This document shows, piece after piece, positions 45,303 to 55,541 of a stretch of 64,000 nt of DNA; positions within the stretch are counted from its first letter, which is position 1; every line of letters begins with the position of its first letter. The stretch is from Coriobacteriia bacterium (GTDB lineage: Bacteria > Actinomycetota > Coriobacteriia > Coriobacteriales > Eggerthellaceae). The stretch lies in contig JAUNQF010000001.1 of assembly GCA_030536315.1 (NCBI GenBank), positions 42,567 to 106,566 of the forward strand, read 5' to 3'. Made by a program: the position numbers and the translations under genes. The notes under the pieces were generated by a model that worked only from the letters and a program-made list of their open reading frames with translations, did no database searches and was not told the origin of the DNA.

Positions 45303-45818
45303 ATGGCAGGCTTAACTACATCTCAGGCTGCGGGATTTGCCGCTTTCATGGGCTTTTTAGCTGGTTTACTGGTAGTTCTAGTCGTAGTTGGAATTATTTA
45401 CTATGTTCTACTCGTAATTGCATGGTGGAAATTATTCACCAAAGCTGGCGAAAAGGGCTGGAAAGCAATCATTCCATTTTACAATTATTACGTTCAATGC
45501 AAACTTACATGGGCACCTAAATTTTTCTGGATTATTATTATCCTTAGTGTTCTTGCAGGCGTAATTGGTGGAATGGTTCAAAGCATGACTGGCACAGTTC
45601 AAGTAATCATGAGCTTCGTAACATTAGCTGCTTATATTGCAGTTATTGTATTAGGCATTATTTCTGATTACAGACTATCAAAAGCTTATGGTCATGGTGG
45701 CGGTTTCACAGTCGGCTTGGTTTTCCTAAACTTCATCTTCATGTTAATTCTTGGTCTTGGAAAATCAAAGTATCAAGGTAATGTTTACCTAAAAGATCAA
45801 AAGAAAAAGAAAAAATAA
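45303..45818 (+). CDS. DUF5684 membrane protein
   Basis: 171 residues with a first membrane helix (about 15-40). The conserved W-W-K-L-F-x-K-A-G-E-K-G-W-K-A-I-I-P-F-Y-N follows, which defines this family, then three further helices and a Lys-rich tail. Such proteins were often mislabelled as signal peptidase; the motif here contains no Ser-Lys dyad. Function unknown. It is monocistronic, between its own promoter and a strong terminator. Confidence 0.85.
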   Translation: MAGLTTSQAAGFAAFMGFLAGLLVVLVVVGIIYYVLLVIAWWKLFTKAGEKGWKAIIPFYNYYVQCKLTWAPKFFWIIIILSVLAGVIGGMVQSMTGTVQVIMSFVTLAAYIAVIVLGIISDYRLSKAYGHGGGFTVGLVFLNFIFMLILGLGKSKYQGNVYLKDQKKKKK

Positions 45819-45841
45819 TCTAATATAAAATCTAACTTTTT

Positions 45842-45869
45842 AGGGGCGAAGCAATTCGCCCCTTTTTTT
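45842..45869. terminator. Terminator between convergent genes
   Basis: A 9-bp perfect stem (AGGGGCGAA, TTCGCCCCT) with a 4-nt loop runs straight into seven T. It ends the plus-strand gene. The minus-strand porter gene ends 8 nt away, and the poly-A side is weaker, so action in both directions is possible. Confidence 0.9.
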
Positions 45870-45876
45870 GTACCTA

Positions 45877-47331
45877 TTATTTTTTTTCAAACATCTTTGA
45901 AATTTCTTCTAAGGTTTTGCCTTTGGTTTCTGGAATCACAAACGTGGCAATTAGGAAGTAGGCCACACTAAATACTGCCAAAATTCCGAAGACGACTGCC
46001 ATGCTTGTAACTTCAACCCACAACGGAAATATCGAAGCAATTGCGGCAGAAACCGCTTGATTTAAAATCATGGCAATGGCCATGCCGTTTGCACGGATCT
46101 TCGTTGGCATAAGTTCGGTTAAAACCAGTCACACACAAACACCAGGTCCAAAAGCAAATCCAGCAACAAAAATATAGAAGAAAATTGAAGTAATCACGCC
46201 AGAAGTCATGCCAGTTGCAATAATGCCAGTATCCATAAGCGCCAACATAATAGCAGCGCCAACTTCGCCGATTACAATTCCGGCAGTTCCAATTTTAAGC
46301 AAAAACTTACGACCCTTTTTATCAACAAGCATTACCGCAAAAATTGTGACAAAGAAATTTATAAACTTGATTGCAAGGTCGCTCCAGTTGGCAGCTTCGC
46401 CTTGAAGACCGCTGTCACGGAAAATTGTAACCGAATAATTAAGCACCGTGTTAATTCCGGTCGCTTGATTAAGCACAAGAACCAAGCAAGTTAGCAAAAA
46501 CGGAAGAACATATTTACGTTTGAGCAAAGACTCCTTGATAGAAGTGCTCAAAATTTGCTCTTTTCTAACATTTTTGGCTTCCTCGGCTTCAACAATTTCT
46601 TTAAGAATCTTCTTTGCATTCTCCATGCCGTTGTTAGCAGCAAGAGATTTCAAAGCCAAGTCATCCTTACCTTTCTTATGTAACCATCTAGGAGATTCCT
46701 TCAAAAAGAAAGCACCGAAGAACAGGACCACAGCAGGTATAACAGATACCACAAAAATTGTTTGTCATGCTGCTGTCCATGAATCCAAAGTTGCAGCATC
46801 CAAAACTTGACCTGCTGCCGGTTTATATGCAGGACCTACGACCGATGTAACAATTAGACCAATTAAAGCAGCAAAAACTAATCCAAGTGTAAGTATAAGT
46901 TGAAACATGGCAGTGCCGCGGCCTCGGCGCTCTGCATCGAGGCATTCCGCTAAATACATAGGAACAACTACACCTATTAATCCACCCGAAGCACCTTGTA
47001 AAATTCGACCAAAAGCCAACAATGCAAAATTTCCGCCTGGGAAAAATCCACTGGCACAACAAGTTGGAATAGAAAGCGCGAAGAAAAAGGCAGATGCAAT
47101 TATAATCTTCTTGCGTCCAAACCACTCAGCAAGTTGACCGGCAAAAAGAGAAGATACAACTGTGCCTCATAAAACCATACCAACAATTAAACCGATTTCT
47201 TCGGTGGTGTAATTTCCAGAAAACTCAATATATGGCAATGCCGCAGCAATAACTCCAATATCAATACCATACAAAAGACCACCAATACCAGCCATTGTTG
47301 TTAAATAACGTCGATAAAATGTTACACTCAT
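45877..47331 (-). CDS. Sugar porter family MFS transporter
   Basis: UGA tryptophans at 47166, 46762 and 46126 join three fragments into 484 residues from ATG 47331 (GGAG upstream). Family signatures are G-R-K-K after helix 2, the A-E-R-R-G-R-G loop, and P-E-T-K-G-K-T-L-E-E-I at the C-terminal end, which together define the sugar porter group (proton or facilitated sugar uptake). It lies 9 nt after the N-acetylhexosamine kinase-like gene, transcribed first. Uptake of N-acetylhexosamine or a host-derived disaccharide product is a reasonable inference. Confidence 0.9.
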
Positions 47332-47340
47332 GAGGGCTCC

Positions 47341-48357
47341 TTAAACGCTTTCTTGAACGATTCTTTCAAATTCACTACGCTGATCTTCGATAGACTCAAT
47401 CATTTTGAATTGAGTTCTTGCGCGAACCAAATTGTGATCGTCATAGTCAGTTTTAAAATAAACATCACCGGCCAAGTAATCGGCCAAAAACCTGATGCCA
47501 ATTGTAAAAGTAATTAAGATGCCAGAAAAAACGAGGTTCTCAACTTCGGCTTCGTTCAAAAACTTCGCCTGAGAAAGATAACCTTTAACAAGCGCTTCAA
47601 AATATTCAATCTTAGAATAAACTTTGCTCAGGTCCTTTTCGTCTTCGGCCGCCGAAGCCGTAGCCGTGCGCACCATATCACCAAAATCATATAGCGCACA
47701 ACCTGGCATAACAGTGTCCAAATCAACAACCGCAATAGCATCGCCAGTTTCATCATCAAGCATAACGTTGTTAATCTTGGTGTCGTTGTGAGTGATGCGC
47801 ACTGGAATTTCGCCTTCGTCCATTAGCTTTAAAACCTTGCCAGCCTGGCTTCTATATTTATCAACGAAGCTCATCTCGGCTTCCACATTTTTGAGACGGT
47901 CAAGCTTATCTGCCTTGGCAGCTGTGTCGAGCTCCTCTAAACGTCAAAGCGTGTTGTGGAACTTCGGAATTGTCTCAATTAGGTCGCTTGCCTTAAAATT
48001 TGCAAGATCATTTTGAAAGGCTCCGAAGGCCGCGCCCGCAGTGAAGGCTTGAGCAGGGTCTTCGATAACATCCACACTATGAGCCCCATCAATAAAGCTC
48101 AAAACTCGCCAAGGCTTTTCATACGCCAAAACCTTATAAGTGGTCTTGCCAATACTTGAAAGGTAATCAGATACCTTTTTGATGTTGTCCATCATGCCAT
48201 CAGCGTCTTTGAAAATGTCCGTGTTAATTTTTTGCAGGATTACAGGACCACTGCTGGTCACAACCTTAAAAGTGTCGTTGATATGTCCTGAGCCGAAGGG
48301 CTTCGCGGAAGTCGCATCGAATCCAAGATGTTTAGCAATTTCAATAGCATTTTCCAT
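47341..48357 (-). CDS. nahK: N-acetylhexosamine 1-kinase-like phosphotransferase
   Basis: UGA Trp at 47944 joins two fragments into 338 residues. The aminoglycoside phosphotransferase fold is clear: I-L-Q-K-I-N for the ATP-binding lysine, T-H-N-D-T-K-I-N-N as the catalytic loop and V-V-D-L-D-T as the metal-binding Asp. The extended match D-L-D-T-V-M-P-G and F-L-A-D-Y-L-x-G-D-V-Y-F-K resembles the bifidobacterial LnpB/NahK enzymes, which phosphorylate GlcNAc or GalNAc at C1 in host-glycan use. The rest of that pathway is not in the window. An upstream in-frame start is possible, but ATG 48357 sits right after an extended -10. Confidence 0.75.
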
Positions 48358-48362
48358 ACCCA

Positions 48363-48371
48363 AATTGTAGC
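48363..48371 (-). promoter_or_regulatory. Extended -10 of the kinase-porter operon, leaderless type
   Basis: On the minus strand TGcTACAAT ends at 48363, 5 nt before ATG 48357. Transcription would begin at or next to the start codon, and no ribosome-binding site is present. Confidence 0.55.
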
Positions 48372-48426
48372 ACAAATTAGAAAAATTAAAAATATACACG
48401 CCAGGGTGGGTTGTCTTAAATAGTTC

Positions 48427-48455
48427 TTGACAACCTGCATCTTCACGAGTAATAT
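48427..48455 (+). promoter_or_regulatory. Promoter of the ribosomal str/S10 operon
   Basis: TTGACA (48427-48432), a 17-nt spacer and TAATAT (48450-48455), a strong vegetative promoter about 90 nt before rpsL, leaving a leader of about 85 nt. Confidence 0.75.
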
Positions 48456-48546
48456 GTGCAGTCCGCGCGATTTTTGCGAGCAGGTATTTTGTTGCATTGC
48501 TCCAGGTCACGCAAGGAAAATGGAAAGGAATAGAAAGGAAAAATTA

Positions 48547-48918
48547 ATGCCTACCATTAACCAGTTAGTAAGAAAAGGCCGTATTACTTCGGCCGACAAG
48601 GTTAAGGCTCCAGCGCTTAAGAGCAATCCTCAAAAGCGTGGTGTCTGCACCAGGGTTTACACAACAACCCCTAAAAAGCCAAACTCTGCACTTCGCAAGG
48701 TTTGCCGTGTTCGTCTTGTAAATGGCATGGAAGTTACAGCTTACATCCCAGGCGAAGGCCACAACCTTCAAGAGCACAGCATGGTTTTAATCCGTGGAGG
48801 TCGTGTAAAGGATCTTCCTGGTGTTCGTTATAGAGTAATTCGCGGATGCTTAGATTGTGCAAGCGTTGACAATCGCAAACAAGCACGTAGCCGCTACGGA
48901 ACAAAGAAGGAGGGCTAA
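48547..48918 (+). CDS. rpsL: 30S ribosomal protein S12
   Basis: 123 residues from ATG 48547. The P-K-K-P-N-S loop carries Lys43 and the K-D-L-P loop Lys88, the two sites where streptomycin resistance changes are known; both are wild type here. The C-terminal S-R-Y-G-T-K-K is complete. It is the first gene of the operon, with AAGG just before the start. Confidence 0.97.
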   Translation: MPTINQLVRKGRITSADKVKAPALKSNPQKRGVCTRVYTTTPKKPNSALRKVCRVRLVNGMEVTAYIPGEGHNLQEHSMVLIRGGRVKDLPGVRYRVIRGCLDCASVDNRKQARSRYGTKKEG

Positions 48919-48919
48919 G

Positions 48920-49387
48920 ATGAGACGTACTCGTGCAACTCACAGGGAAGTTAAGCCCGATTCTAAGTACAATGATGTGCTTGTAACTCAGCTTATTAAT
49001 AAGGTTTTGCTGAGCGGTAAAAAGTCAATTGCTGAAAACATTGTTTATGATGCTTTTGATATTATCGAGGCTCAAACAAAAAGTGATCCGCTAAAGGTTT
49101 TCAAAGATGCGATGGACAATCTTCGTCCTACGCTCGAAGTAAAGCCGAAGCGTGTTGGTGGTGCAACTTATCAGGTTCCTATGGAAGTTGCTCCTCGTCG
49201 TGCTACAACTTTGGCAATTCGCTGGCTTGTAGATTATGCTCGCGAACGCAAAGAACACAGCATGCAAGAGCGCCTCGCTGGTGAGATTATGGATGCTACC
49301 AACAATTTAGGTTCGGCAATGAAAAAGCGCGAAGAGGTTCTTCGCATGGCAGAGGCAAATCGAGCTTTCGCTCACTACAGGTTCTAA
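48920..49387 (+). CDS. rpsG: 30S ribosomal protein S7
   Basis: 155 residues, the family length. ATG 48920 lies 1 nt after the rpsL stop, with AAGGAGG inside the end of rpsL. It starts M-R-R-x-R-A and has the [14 protein letters not shown] beta-ribbon and the C-terminal [10 protein letters not shown]. It starts assembly of the 30S head. Confidence 0.97.
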   Translation: MRRTRATHREVKPDSKYNDVLVTQLINKVLLSGKKSIAENIVYDAFDIIEAQTKSDPLKVFKDAMDNLRPTLEVKPKRVGGATYQVPMEVAPRRATTLAIRWLVDYARERKEHSMQERLAGEIMDATNNLGSAMKKREEVLRMAEANRAFAHYRF

Positions 49388-49406
49388 TAGGTAAAAGGAG
49401 ACTTAA

Positions 49407-51527
49407 ATGAAAGAATTACCTTTATCAGATACAAGAAACATCGGCATCATGGCCCACATCGATGCTGGTAAAACTACTACAACTGAGCGTATTTTGTACT
49501 ACACCGGTAAAACTCACAAAATCGGCGAAGTTCACGAAGGCGCGGCCACTATGGACTGGATGGAGCAAGAGCAAGAGCGCGGTGTAACAATTACATCTGC
49601 TGCGACAACTTGTTTCTGGAACTATCCTGGTGGTGCAGAAAACGGTAAGCCTTATCGTTTCCAAATTATTGACACTCCAGGCCACGTAGACTTCACCGCC
49701 GAAGTTGAGCGTTCGCTTCGCGTACTTGACGGTGCAGTTGCAGTTTTCGATGCTGTAGCTGGTGTTCAGCCTCAGTCTGAAACTGTTTGGCGCCAAGCAA
49801 GCCGCTATGGTGTTCCAACAATCGCTTACATTAATAAGTATGATCGCGTTGGTGCAGATTACTTCCACGCAATTGAGACTATGATCGACCGCCTTGGCGC
49901 ACCTGCTGTTGCTGCTCAAGTTCCAATGGGTGCCGAAGAAAATTTCTGGGGCGTTATCGATCTTGTAACAATGACTGCTTGGGATTTCAAGGCTGACGAC
50001 AAGGGCATGACTTATCCAGAAAAGTTGGATGCAATTCCTGATGAATTTGCTGACTTAGCTCAGAAAAAGCATGATGAGCTCGTTGAAGCCGCAGCTGACT
50101 GTGACGACGACGTTGCTATGAAATTCTTGGACAACGAAGAGATCACTGTTGATGAACTTAAGGCTGCAATCCGCAAAGGAACTATTGCATGTAAGTTGCA
50201 CCCAGTCTTCGTTGGTAGCTCTTATAAGAACAAAGGTGTTCAAGAACTTTTGGATGCTGTTGTTGATTATCTTCCAAGTCCTCTTGATGTTCCTGCTATT
50301 AAGGGTGAGACAAAGAACGGCGAAGAAGAGCGTCCGGCTGATCCAAGTGCTCCATTTAGTGCACTTGCATTTAAGATTATGACTGACCCATATGTTGGTA
50401 AGTTAACTTATATTCGCGTTTATTCTGGTTCGCTTGATTCTGGTTCTTATGCGTTAAACGCAACTAAGGACAATAAAGAGCGCATCGGTCGTCTTTTGCA
50501 GATGCACTCTAACGAGCGACAGGACATTGATAAGGTTAAGGCTGGAGACATTGTTGCTGTTGTTGGTCTTAAAGATACAAACACAGGTGATACCCTCTGC
50601 GCTGAAAATGCTCCAATCATCCTTGAGAGCATGCAATTTGCTGATCCTGTTATCGACATTGCTGTTGAGCCAAAAACTAAGGCTGAGCAGGATAAAATGG
50701 CAATTGCGTTGCAGAAACTTGCCGAAGAAGACCCAACATTCCGCGTTTCAACTAATCACGAAACAGGTCAGACAATCATCGCTGGCATGGGTGAGCTTCA
50801 CCTCGAGATCATCGTTGATCGTTTGCTTCGTGAATTTAAGGTTGAAGCTAATGTTGGTAAACCTCAGGTTGCTTATCGTGAAACTGCTACCAAGCAAGTT
50901 GATGGCGCCGAAGGTAAATTCGTTCGTCAGTCTGGTGGTCATGGTCAATATGGTCATGCCATTATTAATATGTATCCACAAGAAGCCGGCAAGGGCTACG
51001 AATTCGTTAACAAAATTGTTGGTGGTACAATTCCTAAAGAATTCATCCCAGCAGTTGACAAGGGAATTCAAGAAAGCCTCGAGTCTGGTGTTATGGCAGG
51101 TTATCCTGTTGTGGATGTTAAGGTTGAGCTTGTTGATGGTTCATTTCACGAAGTTGACTCTTCCGAAGCTGCATTTAAGGTTGCCGGTTCAATGGCTATC
51201 AAAGATGCACTTCGCAAGGGAAATTCGGTAATTTTAGAGCCAATGATGGCCGTCGAAGTTGAAACCCCAGAAGAATACATGGGTGATGTTATGGGTAACT
51301 TGAGCTCTCGCCGTGGCAAGATCGAAGGCATGGGAGACCAAGGTAACGCCAAGACAATTTCGGCAAAAGTTCCACTTTCAGAAATGTTCGGATACGCAAC
51401 AGATCTTCGAAGTGGAACACAAGGCCGTGCAAGCTACACAATGCAATTTGATTCTTATGAGCCAGTACCAAAAAATGTTAGCGACGAAATTATCGCTAAG
51501 TCTGGCGGAAATAAGACAGAAGAATAG
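49407..51527 (+). CDS. fusA: Elongation factor G
   Basis: 706 residues with AAAAGGAG upstream. P-loop A-H-I-D-A-G-K-T at 16-23, R-G-V-T-I-T switch I, D-T-P-G-H-V-D-F switch II and N-K-Y-D (usual N-K-x-D). Domain IV loop G-G-H-G-Q-Y is complete, so it is a translocating EF-G. Its tryptophans are all UGG. Many genomes have tuf next, but here S10 follows 14 nt later. Confidence 0.98.
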   Translation: MKELPLSDTRNIGIMAHIDAGKTTTTERILYYTGKTHKIGEVHEGAATMDWMEQEQERGVTITSAATTCFWNYPGGAENGKPYRFQIIDTPGHVDFTAEVERSLRVLDGAVAVFDAVAGVQPQSETVWRQASRYGVPTIAYINKYDRVGADYFHAIETMIDRLGAPAVAAQVPMGAEENFWGVIDLVTMTAWDFKADDKGMTYPEKLDAIPDEFADLAQKKHDELVEAAADCDDDVAMKFLDNEEITVDELKAAIRKGTIACKLHPVFVGSSYKNKGVQELLDAVVDYLPSPLDVPAIKGETKNGEEERPADPSAPFSALAFKIMTDPYVGKLTYIRVYSGSLDSGSYALNATKDNKERIGRLLQMHSNERQDIDKVKAGDIVAVVGLKDTNTGDTLCAENAPIILESMQFADPVIDIAVEPKTKAEQDKMAIALQKLAEEDPTFRVSTNHETGQTIIAGMGELHLEIIVDRLLREFKVEANVGKPQVAYRETATKQVDGAEGKFVRQSGGHGQYGHAIINMYPQEAGKGYEFVNKIVGGTIPKEFIPAVDKGIQESLESGVMAGYPVVDVKVELVDGSFHEVDSSEAAFKVAGSMAIKDALRKGNSVILEPMMAVEVETPEEYMGDVMGNLSSRRGKIEGMGDQGNAKTISAKVPLSEMFGYATDLRSGTQGRASYTMQFDSYEPVPKNVSDEIIAKSGGNKTEE

Positions 51528-51541
51528 AAAGGCAGATTAAG

Positions 51542-51850
51542 ATGGCTAAGCAAAAGATTAGAATTCGTTTAAAGGGTTATGATCACGAGCTTGTTGATCA
51601 GTCAACTAAGTTGATTGTTGACACTGCGCTAAATACTGGTGCGAAGATCTCTGGTCCAATCCCGCTTCCAACAGAGCGCAACATGTATTGCGTTATCAAA
51701 AGCCCGCACGTAAACAAGGATTCTCGCGAGCAATTTGAAATGCGCACTCACAAGCGTTTAATCGACATTTTGGAACCAACCCAAAACACTGTTGATTCGC
51801 TAATGCGCCTTGATTTGCCTGCTGGAGTTGGCATCGAGATTAAACTTTAA
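51542..51850 (+). CDS. rpsJ: 30S ribosomal protein S10
   Basis: 102 residues, normal. It begins [15 protein letters not shown] and has the P-L-P-T loop that binds NusB in antitermination. It marks the start of the S10 block, joined here to str without a break. Confidence 0.97.
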   Translation: MAKQKIRIRLKGYDHELVDQSTKLIVDTALNTGAKISGPIPLPTERNMYCVIKSPHVNKDSREQFEMRTHKRLIDILEPTQNTVDSLMRLDLPAGVGIEIKL

Positions 51851-51862
51851 GGTAGGTGCATT

Positions 51863-52528
51863 ATGATTCAGACTATTTATGGAAAAAAGGTTGGAATGAC
51901 TCAGGTTTATTCTGAGGACGACCGCGTATTGCCTGTAACTGTGCTAAGCGTTGAACCTAACGTAATTGCGCAGGTCAAGACAAGCGTTAAGAATGAGAAA
52001 ACTGGCAAAACTGACGGCTACAACGCTGTTCAGCTCGCCTTCGGCTCTGTTCGCAAGGATAACAAGGGCAAGGCTCGTGTAAACAAGCCTACTGCTGGCC
52101 ACTTCAAAAAGGTTGGCATTGAGCCTACTAAGTATCTTCGCGAGGTTCGTCTTAGCGACGAAGAAATTGCCGAAGTTAAGAGCGGTGACAAAATTACAGT
52201 TGCTAATTTTGCCGAGGTTAAAAAGGTTGATGTAACTGGTACTTCGAAGGGTAAAGGTTTCGCTGGTGCTATGAAGCGTCATGGTTTCGGCGGTGGTCCT
52301 GGTGGACATGGTTCTCACTTCCATCGTGCTCCAGGTTCTATTGGTATGTGTGCAACACCTTCGCGTGTTTTGAAAGGCATGCGTCTTCCAGGACATATGG
52401 GTGTTGATACTGTTACAACCAAAAACCTTGAGCTTGTTCGAATTGACGAAGAACAAAACATCATGCTTATTAAAGGCGCCGTTCCTGGTGGCAAAAACGC
52501 AATCTTAAAAGTCAAGGCGGTGAAGTAA
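51863..52528 (+). CDS. rplC: 50S ribosomal protein L3
   Basis: 221 residues from ATG 51863. It shows the K-K-V-G-M-T-Q-V-Y start and the long loop G-T-S-K-G-K-G-F-A-G-A-M-K-R-H that reaches to the peptidyl transferase centre, then the H-M-G-V-D segment. It is 1 nt upstream of rplD. Confidence 0.97.
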   Translation: MIQTIYGKKVGMTQVYSEDDRVLPVTVLSVEPNVIAQVKTSVKNEKTGKTDGYNAVQLAFGSVRKDNKGKARVNKPTAGHFKKVGIEPTKYLREVRLSDEEIAEVKSGDKITVANFAEVKKVDVTGTSKGKGFAGAMKRHGFGGGPGGHGSHFHRAPGSIGMCATPSRVLKGMRLPGHMGVDTVTTKNLELVRIDEEQNIMLIKGAVPGGKNAILKVKAVK

Positions 52529-52529
52529 T

Positions 52530-53156
52530 ATGGCAAATGTTAAAGTAAAAGATATCACTGGAAAGGATGCGGGCAGCGCAAAGCTCGAAGATTCTGTCTT
52601 CGGTGTTAAGCCAAACGTTGCTGTTATGCATGAAGTTGTTCGTGCTCAACGCGCAAGTTGGCGTCAAGGTAGCGCTGATACAAAGACTCGCAGCCAAGTC
52701 CGAGGTGGTGGCCGCAAGCCGTTCCGTCAAAAGGGAACTGGTCGTGCTCGTCAAGGTACAATTCGTGCTGCTCAAATGACAGGTGGTGGCGTTGTCTTCG
52801 GACCTCATCCAAGAAGCTATGCTTTCAAGGTTAATTCTAAGGAAGTTAAACTTAGCATGCGTAGTGCTCTTTCGGCAAAAGCAGCTGACAACCAGCTTAT
52901 TATTGCTAAGGATTTTGCTTTCAAAAAACCTGCTACAAAAGACGCTGCAAAATTCCTTAAGGCTCTAAAGCTTGATGGCAAGCGTGTTACATTAGTAGTT
53001 GACGAAGAAGACGTTAACACTTACCTCTCATTTAGAAATATTGAGGGTGTTAACTGCATTCCATCTTCTGCTATGAACACTTATGATTTTGTTGACAATA
53101 AAGCTTTGATCATTACTGAAAAAGCTTTAGCTCATATTCAGGAGGTGTTGGCATAA
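52530..53156 (+). CDS. rplD: 50S ribosomal protein L4
   Basis: 208 residues. The loop [18 protein letters not shown] lines the exit tunnel, as in all L4 proteins, and no deletion or Lys change linked to macrolide resistance is seen. Its stop overlaps the rplW start by one base. L4 represses the S10 operon in some bacteria; no such leader was recognised here. Confidence 0.97.
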   Translation: MANVKVKDITGKDAGSAKLEDSVFGVKPNVAVMHEVVRAQRASWRQGSADTKTRSQVRGGGRKPFRQKGTGRARQGTIRAAQMTGGGVVFGPHPRSYAFKVNSKEVKLSMRSALSAKAADNQLIIAKDFAFKKPATKDAAKFLKALKLDGKRVTLVVDEEDVNTYLSFRNIEGVNCIPSSAMNTYDFVDNKALIITEKALAHIQEVLA

Positions 53157-53455
53157 TGAATATTCAAAAGGATCCACGCGAAGTAATTATTCGTCCTGTT
53201 ATCTCCGAGCGTTCTTATGACATGATGGAGAAGGGCAAATACACCTTCGAAGTTGCTAAGGACAGCAACAAAATTGAGATTAAAGATGCCGTTGAGGCAA
53301 TCTTCGATGTAAAAGTTCTAAACGTAAATGTTAGTACTGTAAAGCCAAAGCCGAAGCGAGTTCGCTATACTCCGGGTCACACTAAAACTTGGAAGAAAGC
53401 GATCGTTAAACTTCGCGAAGGCGACAGCATCGAACTTTTCGGTAACACTCAATAA
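53156..53455 (+). CDS. rplW: 50S ribosomal protein L23, last gene of the operon here
   Basis: 99 residues, beginning with the [10 protein letters not shown] helix and the K-Y-T-F-E-V strand, then the K-P-K-R-V-R-Y-T loop near the tunnel exit. rplB normally follows directly. Instead a strong terminator starts 4 nt after the stop, so the S10 cluster is cut here. Confidence 0.97.
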   Translation: MNIQKDPREVIIRPVISERSYDMMEKGKYTFEVAKDSNKIEIKDAVEAIFDVKVLNVNVSTVKPKPKRVRYTPGHTKTWKKAIVKLREGDSIELFGNTQ

Positions 53456-53458
53456 TTT

Positions 53459-53486
53459 AAAGGCTCCATCACGGAGCCTTTTTTAT
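53459..53486 (+). terminator. Rho-independent terminator after rplW
   Basis: A perfect stem (AAAGGCTCC 53459-53467, GGAGCCTTT 53473-53481) with a 5-nt loop runs into a T-tract. It ends the ribosomal operon. The minus-strand gene stops inside the T-tract. Confidence 0.92.
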
Positions 53487-53839
53487 AGTTCTGGGGGAGT
53501 TACATCTAAAGAACGCATAGTTCCAGGCGGATTTGCCATTCAACGCATCTCCGCAGCATTGTATCATTCATTAAAATCGCTTCCAAAAACTTCCTTGAAC
53601 TTGACGTCATTTTGGTCCATCTTGTTTGCAATTTTAATTAGTCTGCGAAGTTCTCGCTTGCATTGTTCAACAACAATCGATTGTGCCTGTTTTTCCATTA
53701 CAGTTTTAGCGTATAAAACATTCTTGCTGTGATTGGCAAAACTCATTTTCGCCATAAAGAAATTCATGCGCTTTTGAAGCTTTTCGGGCGTTGTTTTTTT
53801 CGCAATTCCAAACAATTTTCTGTCCTCAAAAAATGACAT
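53483..53839 (-). CDS. Hypothetical protein, helical and basic
   Basis: 118 residues from ATG 53839 (AAGGGGG upstream). UGA at 53564 and 53540 are Trp, adding 27 residues (E-W-Y-N-A-A-E-M-R-W-M) beyond the apparent end. The body is Lys/Gln/Met-rich and predicted helical. No signal, membrane helix or family motif is recognised. It converges on rplW, and its stop lies in the operon terminator. It may share a transcript with nothing else, since the next minus-strand gene ends 25 nt before its start. Confidence 0.65.
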
Positions 53840-53864
53840 TTCGCCCCCTTAAATTATGCGAGTA

Positions 53865-54821
53865 TTATACAGTATTTATTGGATTTCCCGTAATAAAAGA
53901 CTTGATGTTATTTTCTGTGATTTCCATAATGCGCTGGCGGCATTCAATTGACGTCCAAGAAATGTGAGGTGTGATTATGCAATTTTTCGCACCCAGAAGT
54001 GGATTGTCAGCCTTGATCGGCTCTTCAGAAACAACGTCCACAGCGGCGCCTCCAACTTTTCCAGAATTTAGTGCACTGGCAAGGTCCGCTTCGTTGACCA
54101 GCCCTCCTCGACCATTGTTAACAATTAGCACACCGTCTTTCATCTTCGCGATGTTATTGGCATTAATAATTTCCTTGGTTTCGTCATTTAGAATACAGTG
54201 CAAAACAATCACGTCAGATGTGCCGAAGAGTTCATCCAAGCTCACAAAATCGACGAAGCCACGCCAGTCATCCTTTGGGTGAGGAGTATAGACAACTACA
54301 TTCATTCCCATCGCTTTTGCGGTCTTCGCAGTCTGCTGACCAATAGAGCCAAGACCGATGATTCCCATTGTTTTATCAGCAAGCTCGATGACAGGCTTCT
54401 TCCAAAAGCAGAAATCTCGCGAATTTTGCCACTCTCCATTATGCACCGCAGCATTGTGAAGGCCAACTTGATTTGTCATTTCAAGCATTAAAGCTATTGC
54501 ATATTGCGAAGTACAATTCGTGCTGTAAGCTGGCACATTAGAGACGGCTACGCCTTTTGTTTTTGCATAATCCACATCTACAATATTGTAACCCGTAGCA
54601 AGAACGCTTACATATTTTAGATTTGGGCACGCATCAATTACTTCTTTTGTGATTGGAGCTTTGTTCGTGATTGCAATTTCCGCATCTCCGATTTTCTCAA
54701 TAACCGCATCCGCGCCGCTATCAACTCGTTCGATAATTTCATATTCGCCATAATTCTCAAGCCAATCCCAACTAAGATCGCCTGGGTTTTCAGTATATGC
54801 ATCCAAAACTACAATCTTCAT
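53865..54821 (-). CDS. D-2-hydroxyacid dehydrogenase
   Basis: 318 residues, normal for the family. The NAD-binding core G-I-I-G-L-G-S-I-G-Q lies near residue 155. Catalytic residues are visible: Arg in V-N-N-G-R-G-G, Glu in V-S-E-E-P, and His in T-P-H-I-S-W. The closest look is of glycerate or hydroxypyruvate/2-ketoacid reductases, which reduce 2-keto acids with NAD(P)H. The substrate is unresolved. It has no UGA and stands as an independent gene. Confidence 0.9.
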   Translation of the reverse strand: MKIVVLDAYTENPGDLSWDWLENYGEYEIIERVDSGADAVIEKIGDAEIAITNKAPITKEVIDACPNLKYVSVLATGYNIVDVDYAKTKGVAVSNVPAYSTNCTSQYAIALMLEMTNQVGLHNAAVHNGEWQNSRDFCFWKKPVIELADKTMGIIGLGSIGQQTAKTAKAMGMNVVVYTPHPKDDWRGFVDFVSLDELFGTSDVIVLHCILNDETKEIINANNIAKMKDGVLIVNNGRGGLVNEADLASALNSGKVGGAAVDVVSEEPIKADNPLLGAKNCIITPHISWTSIECRQRIMEITENNIKSFITGNPINTV

Positions 54822-54948
54822 CTTCGCTCCTTTTCTCCCAACCTATTTTACCCCATTTTGCCCGCGGTCAGTACTCGATTGACTCCGGGGTGTTTACTCG
54901 ATTTTTGTTTCATGTTATAGTAAAATTGTTAATGTTAAAGGGGAACTA

Positions 54949-55533
54949 ATGATTAAGAAGAGCAGAGTTGAAGCATTTAGCGATGGAGTGCTTGCGATTG
55001 TTGCCACAATTATGGTACTTGAGCTGGTACTTCCTGGCGGTGTTGCCTGGGGCGATTTTGCCGCGCAATGGCCGGTGCTCCTTGCCTTCGTAATCAGTTT
55101 CTTCCAAATTTATATTAACCTTTATAATCACAACAAGCTTTTCGGCAAAATCGAATGCGTCGGTCGTCATGTTTATCTGCTAAACGGCCTGTGGCTTCTC
55201 TTCGCGTGCTTCGTGCCTTTCACTGTTCACTACCTCGGCCACAATCCTGATGCCACGCTCCCGATGCTAATTTACCTAGTTAATCTTTTGCTTTGGGCCA
55301 TCAGTTTTCAAATTCTTGATATCACGATCCTCCATGAAAACCCCAAAGCGTCGAAGGACGAATCCACCACGACCATCACGCGAGTTATCTACTACGTAGG
55401 GCTTTTCATTGCGGGCATCACAGCAATCTTTATTCCGCGAATCAGCCTTTTCATCATCCTCATCGTCGTGGCAGGAGAGATCATCACAACTTTCTTCAAA
55501 GCCACCAAAACGTCGGACAAATCCTGCAAGTAA
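54949..55533 (+). CDS. TMEM175/DUF1211 family membrane protein
   Basis: 194 residues with AAAGGGG upstream. The first helix carries the diagnostic R-V-E-A-F-S-D-G-V-L-A-I motif (R-x-x-x-F-S-D of TMEM175 channels), and about six helices follow. Bacterial members are potassium channels acting as tetramers. The second F-S-D repeat of the animal protein is absent, as in other bacterial one-repeat forms. It is convergent with the flavin reductase. Confidence 0.9.
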   Translation: MIKKSRVEAFSDGVLAIVATIMVLELVLPGGVAWGDFAAQWPVLLAFVISFFQIYINLYNHNKLFGKIECVGRHVYLLNGLWLLFACFVPFTVHYLGHNPDATLPMLIYLVNLLLWAISFQILDITILHENPKASKDESTTTITRVIYYVGLFIAGITAIFIPRISLFIILIVVAGEIITTFFKATKTSDKSCK

Positions 55534-55541
55534 TTTTTTGA

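Noticed and set aside
46208..47137. Plus-strand open frames opposite the sugar porter
   Set aside because: The Ala/Ser/Pro-rich sequence is the antisense of membrane helices; the minus-strand gene is complete.
50527..51231. Long plus-strand frame inside fusA
   Set aside because: It is a frame shadow of EF-G with Leu/Arg-rich sequence and no start context.
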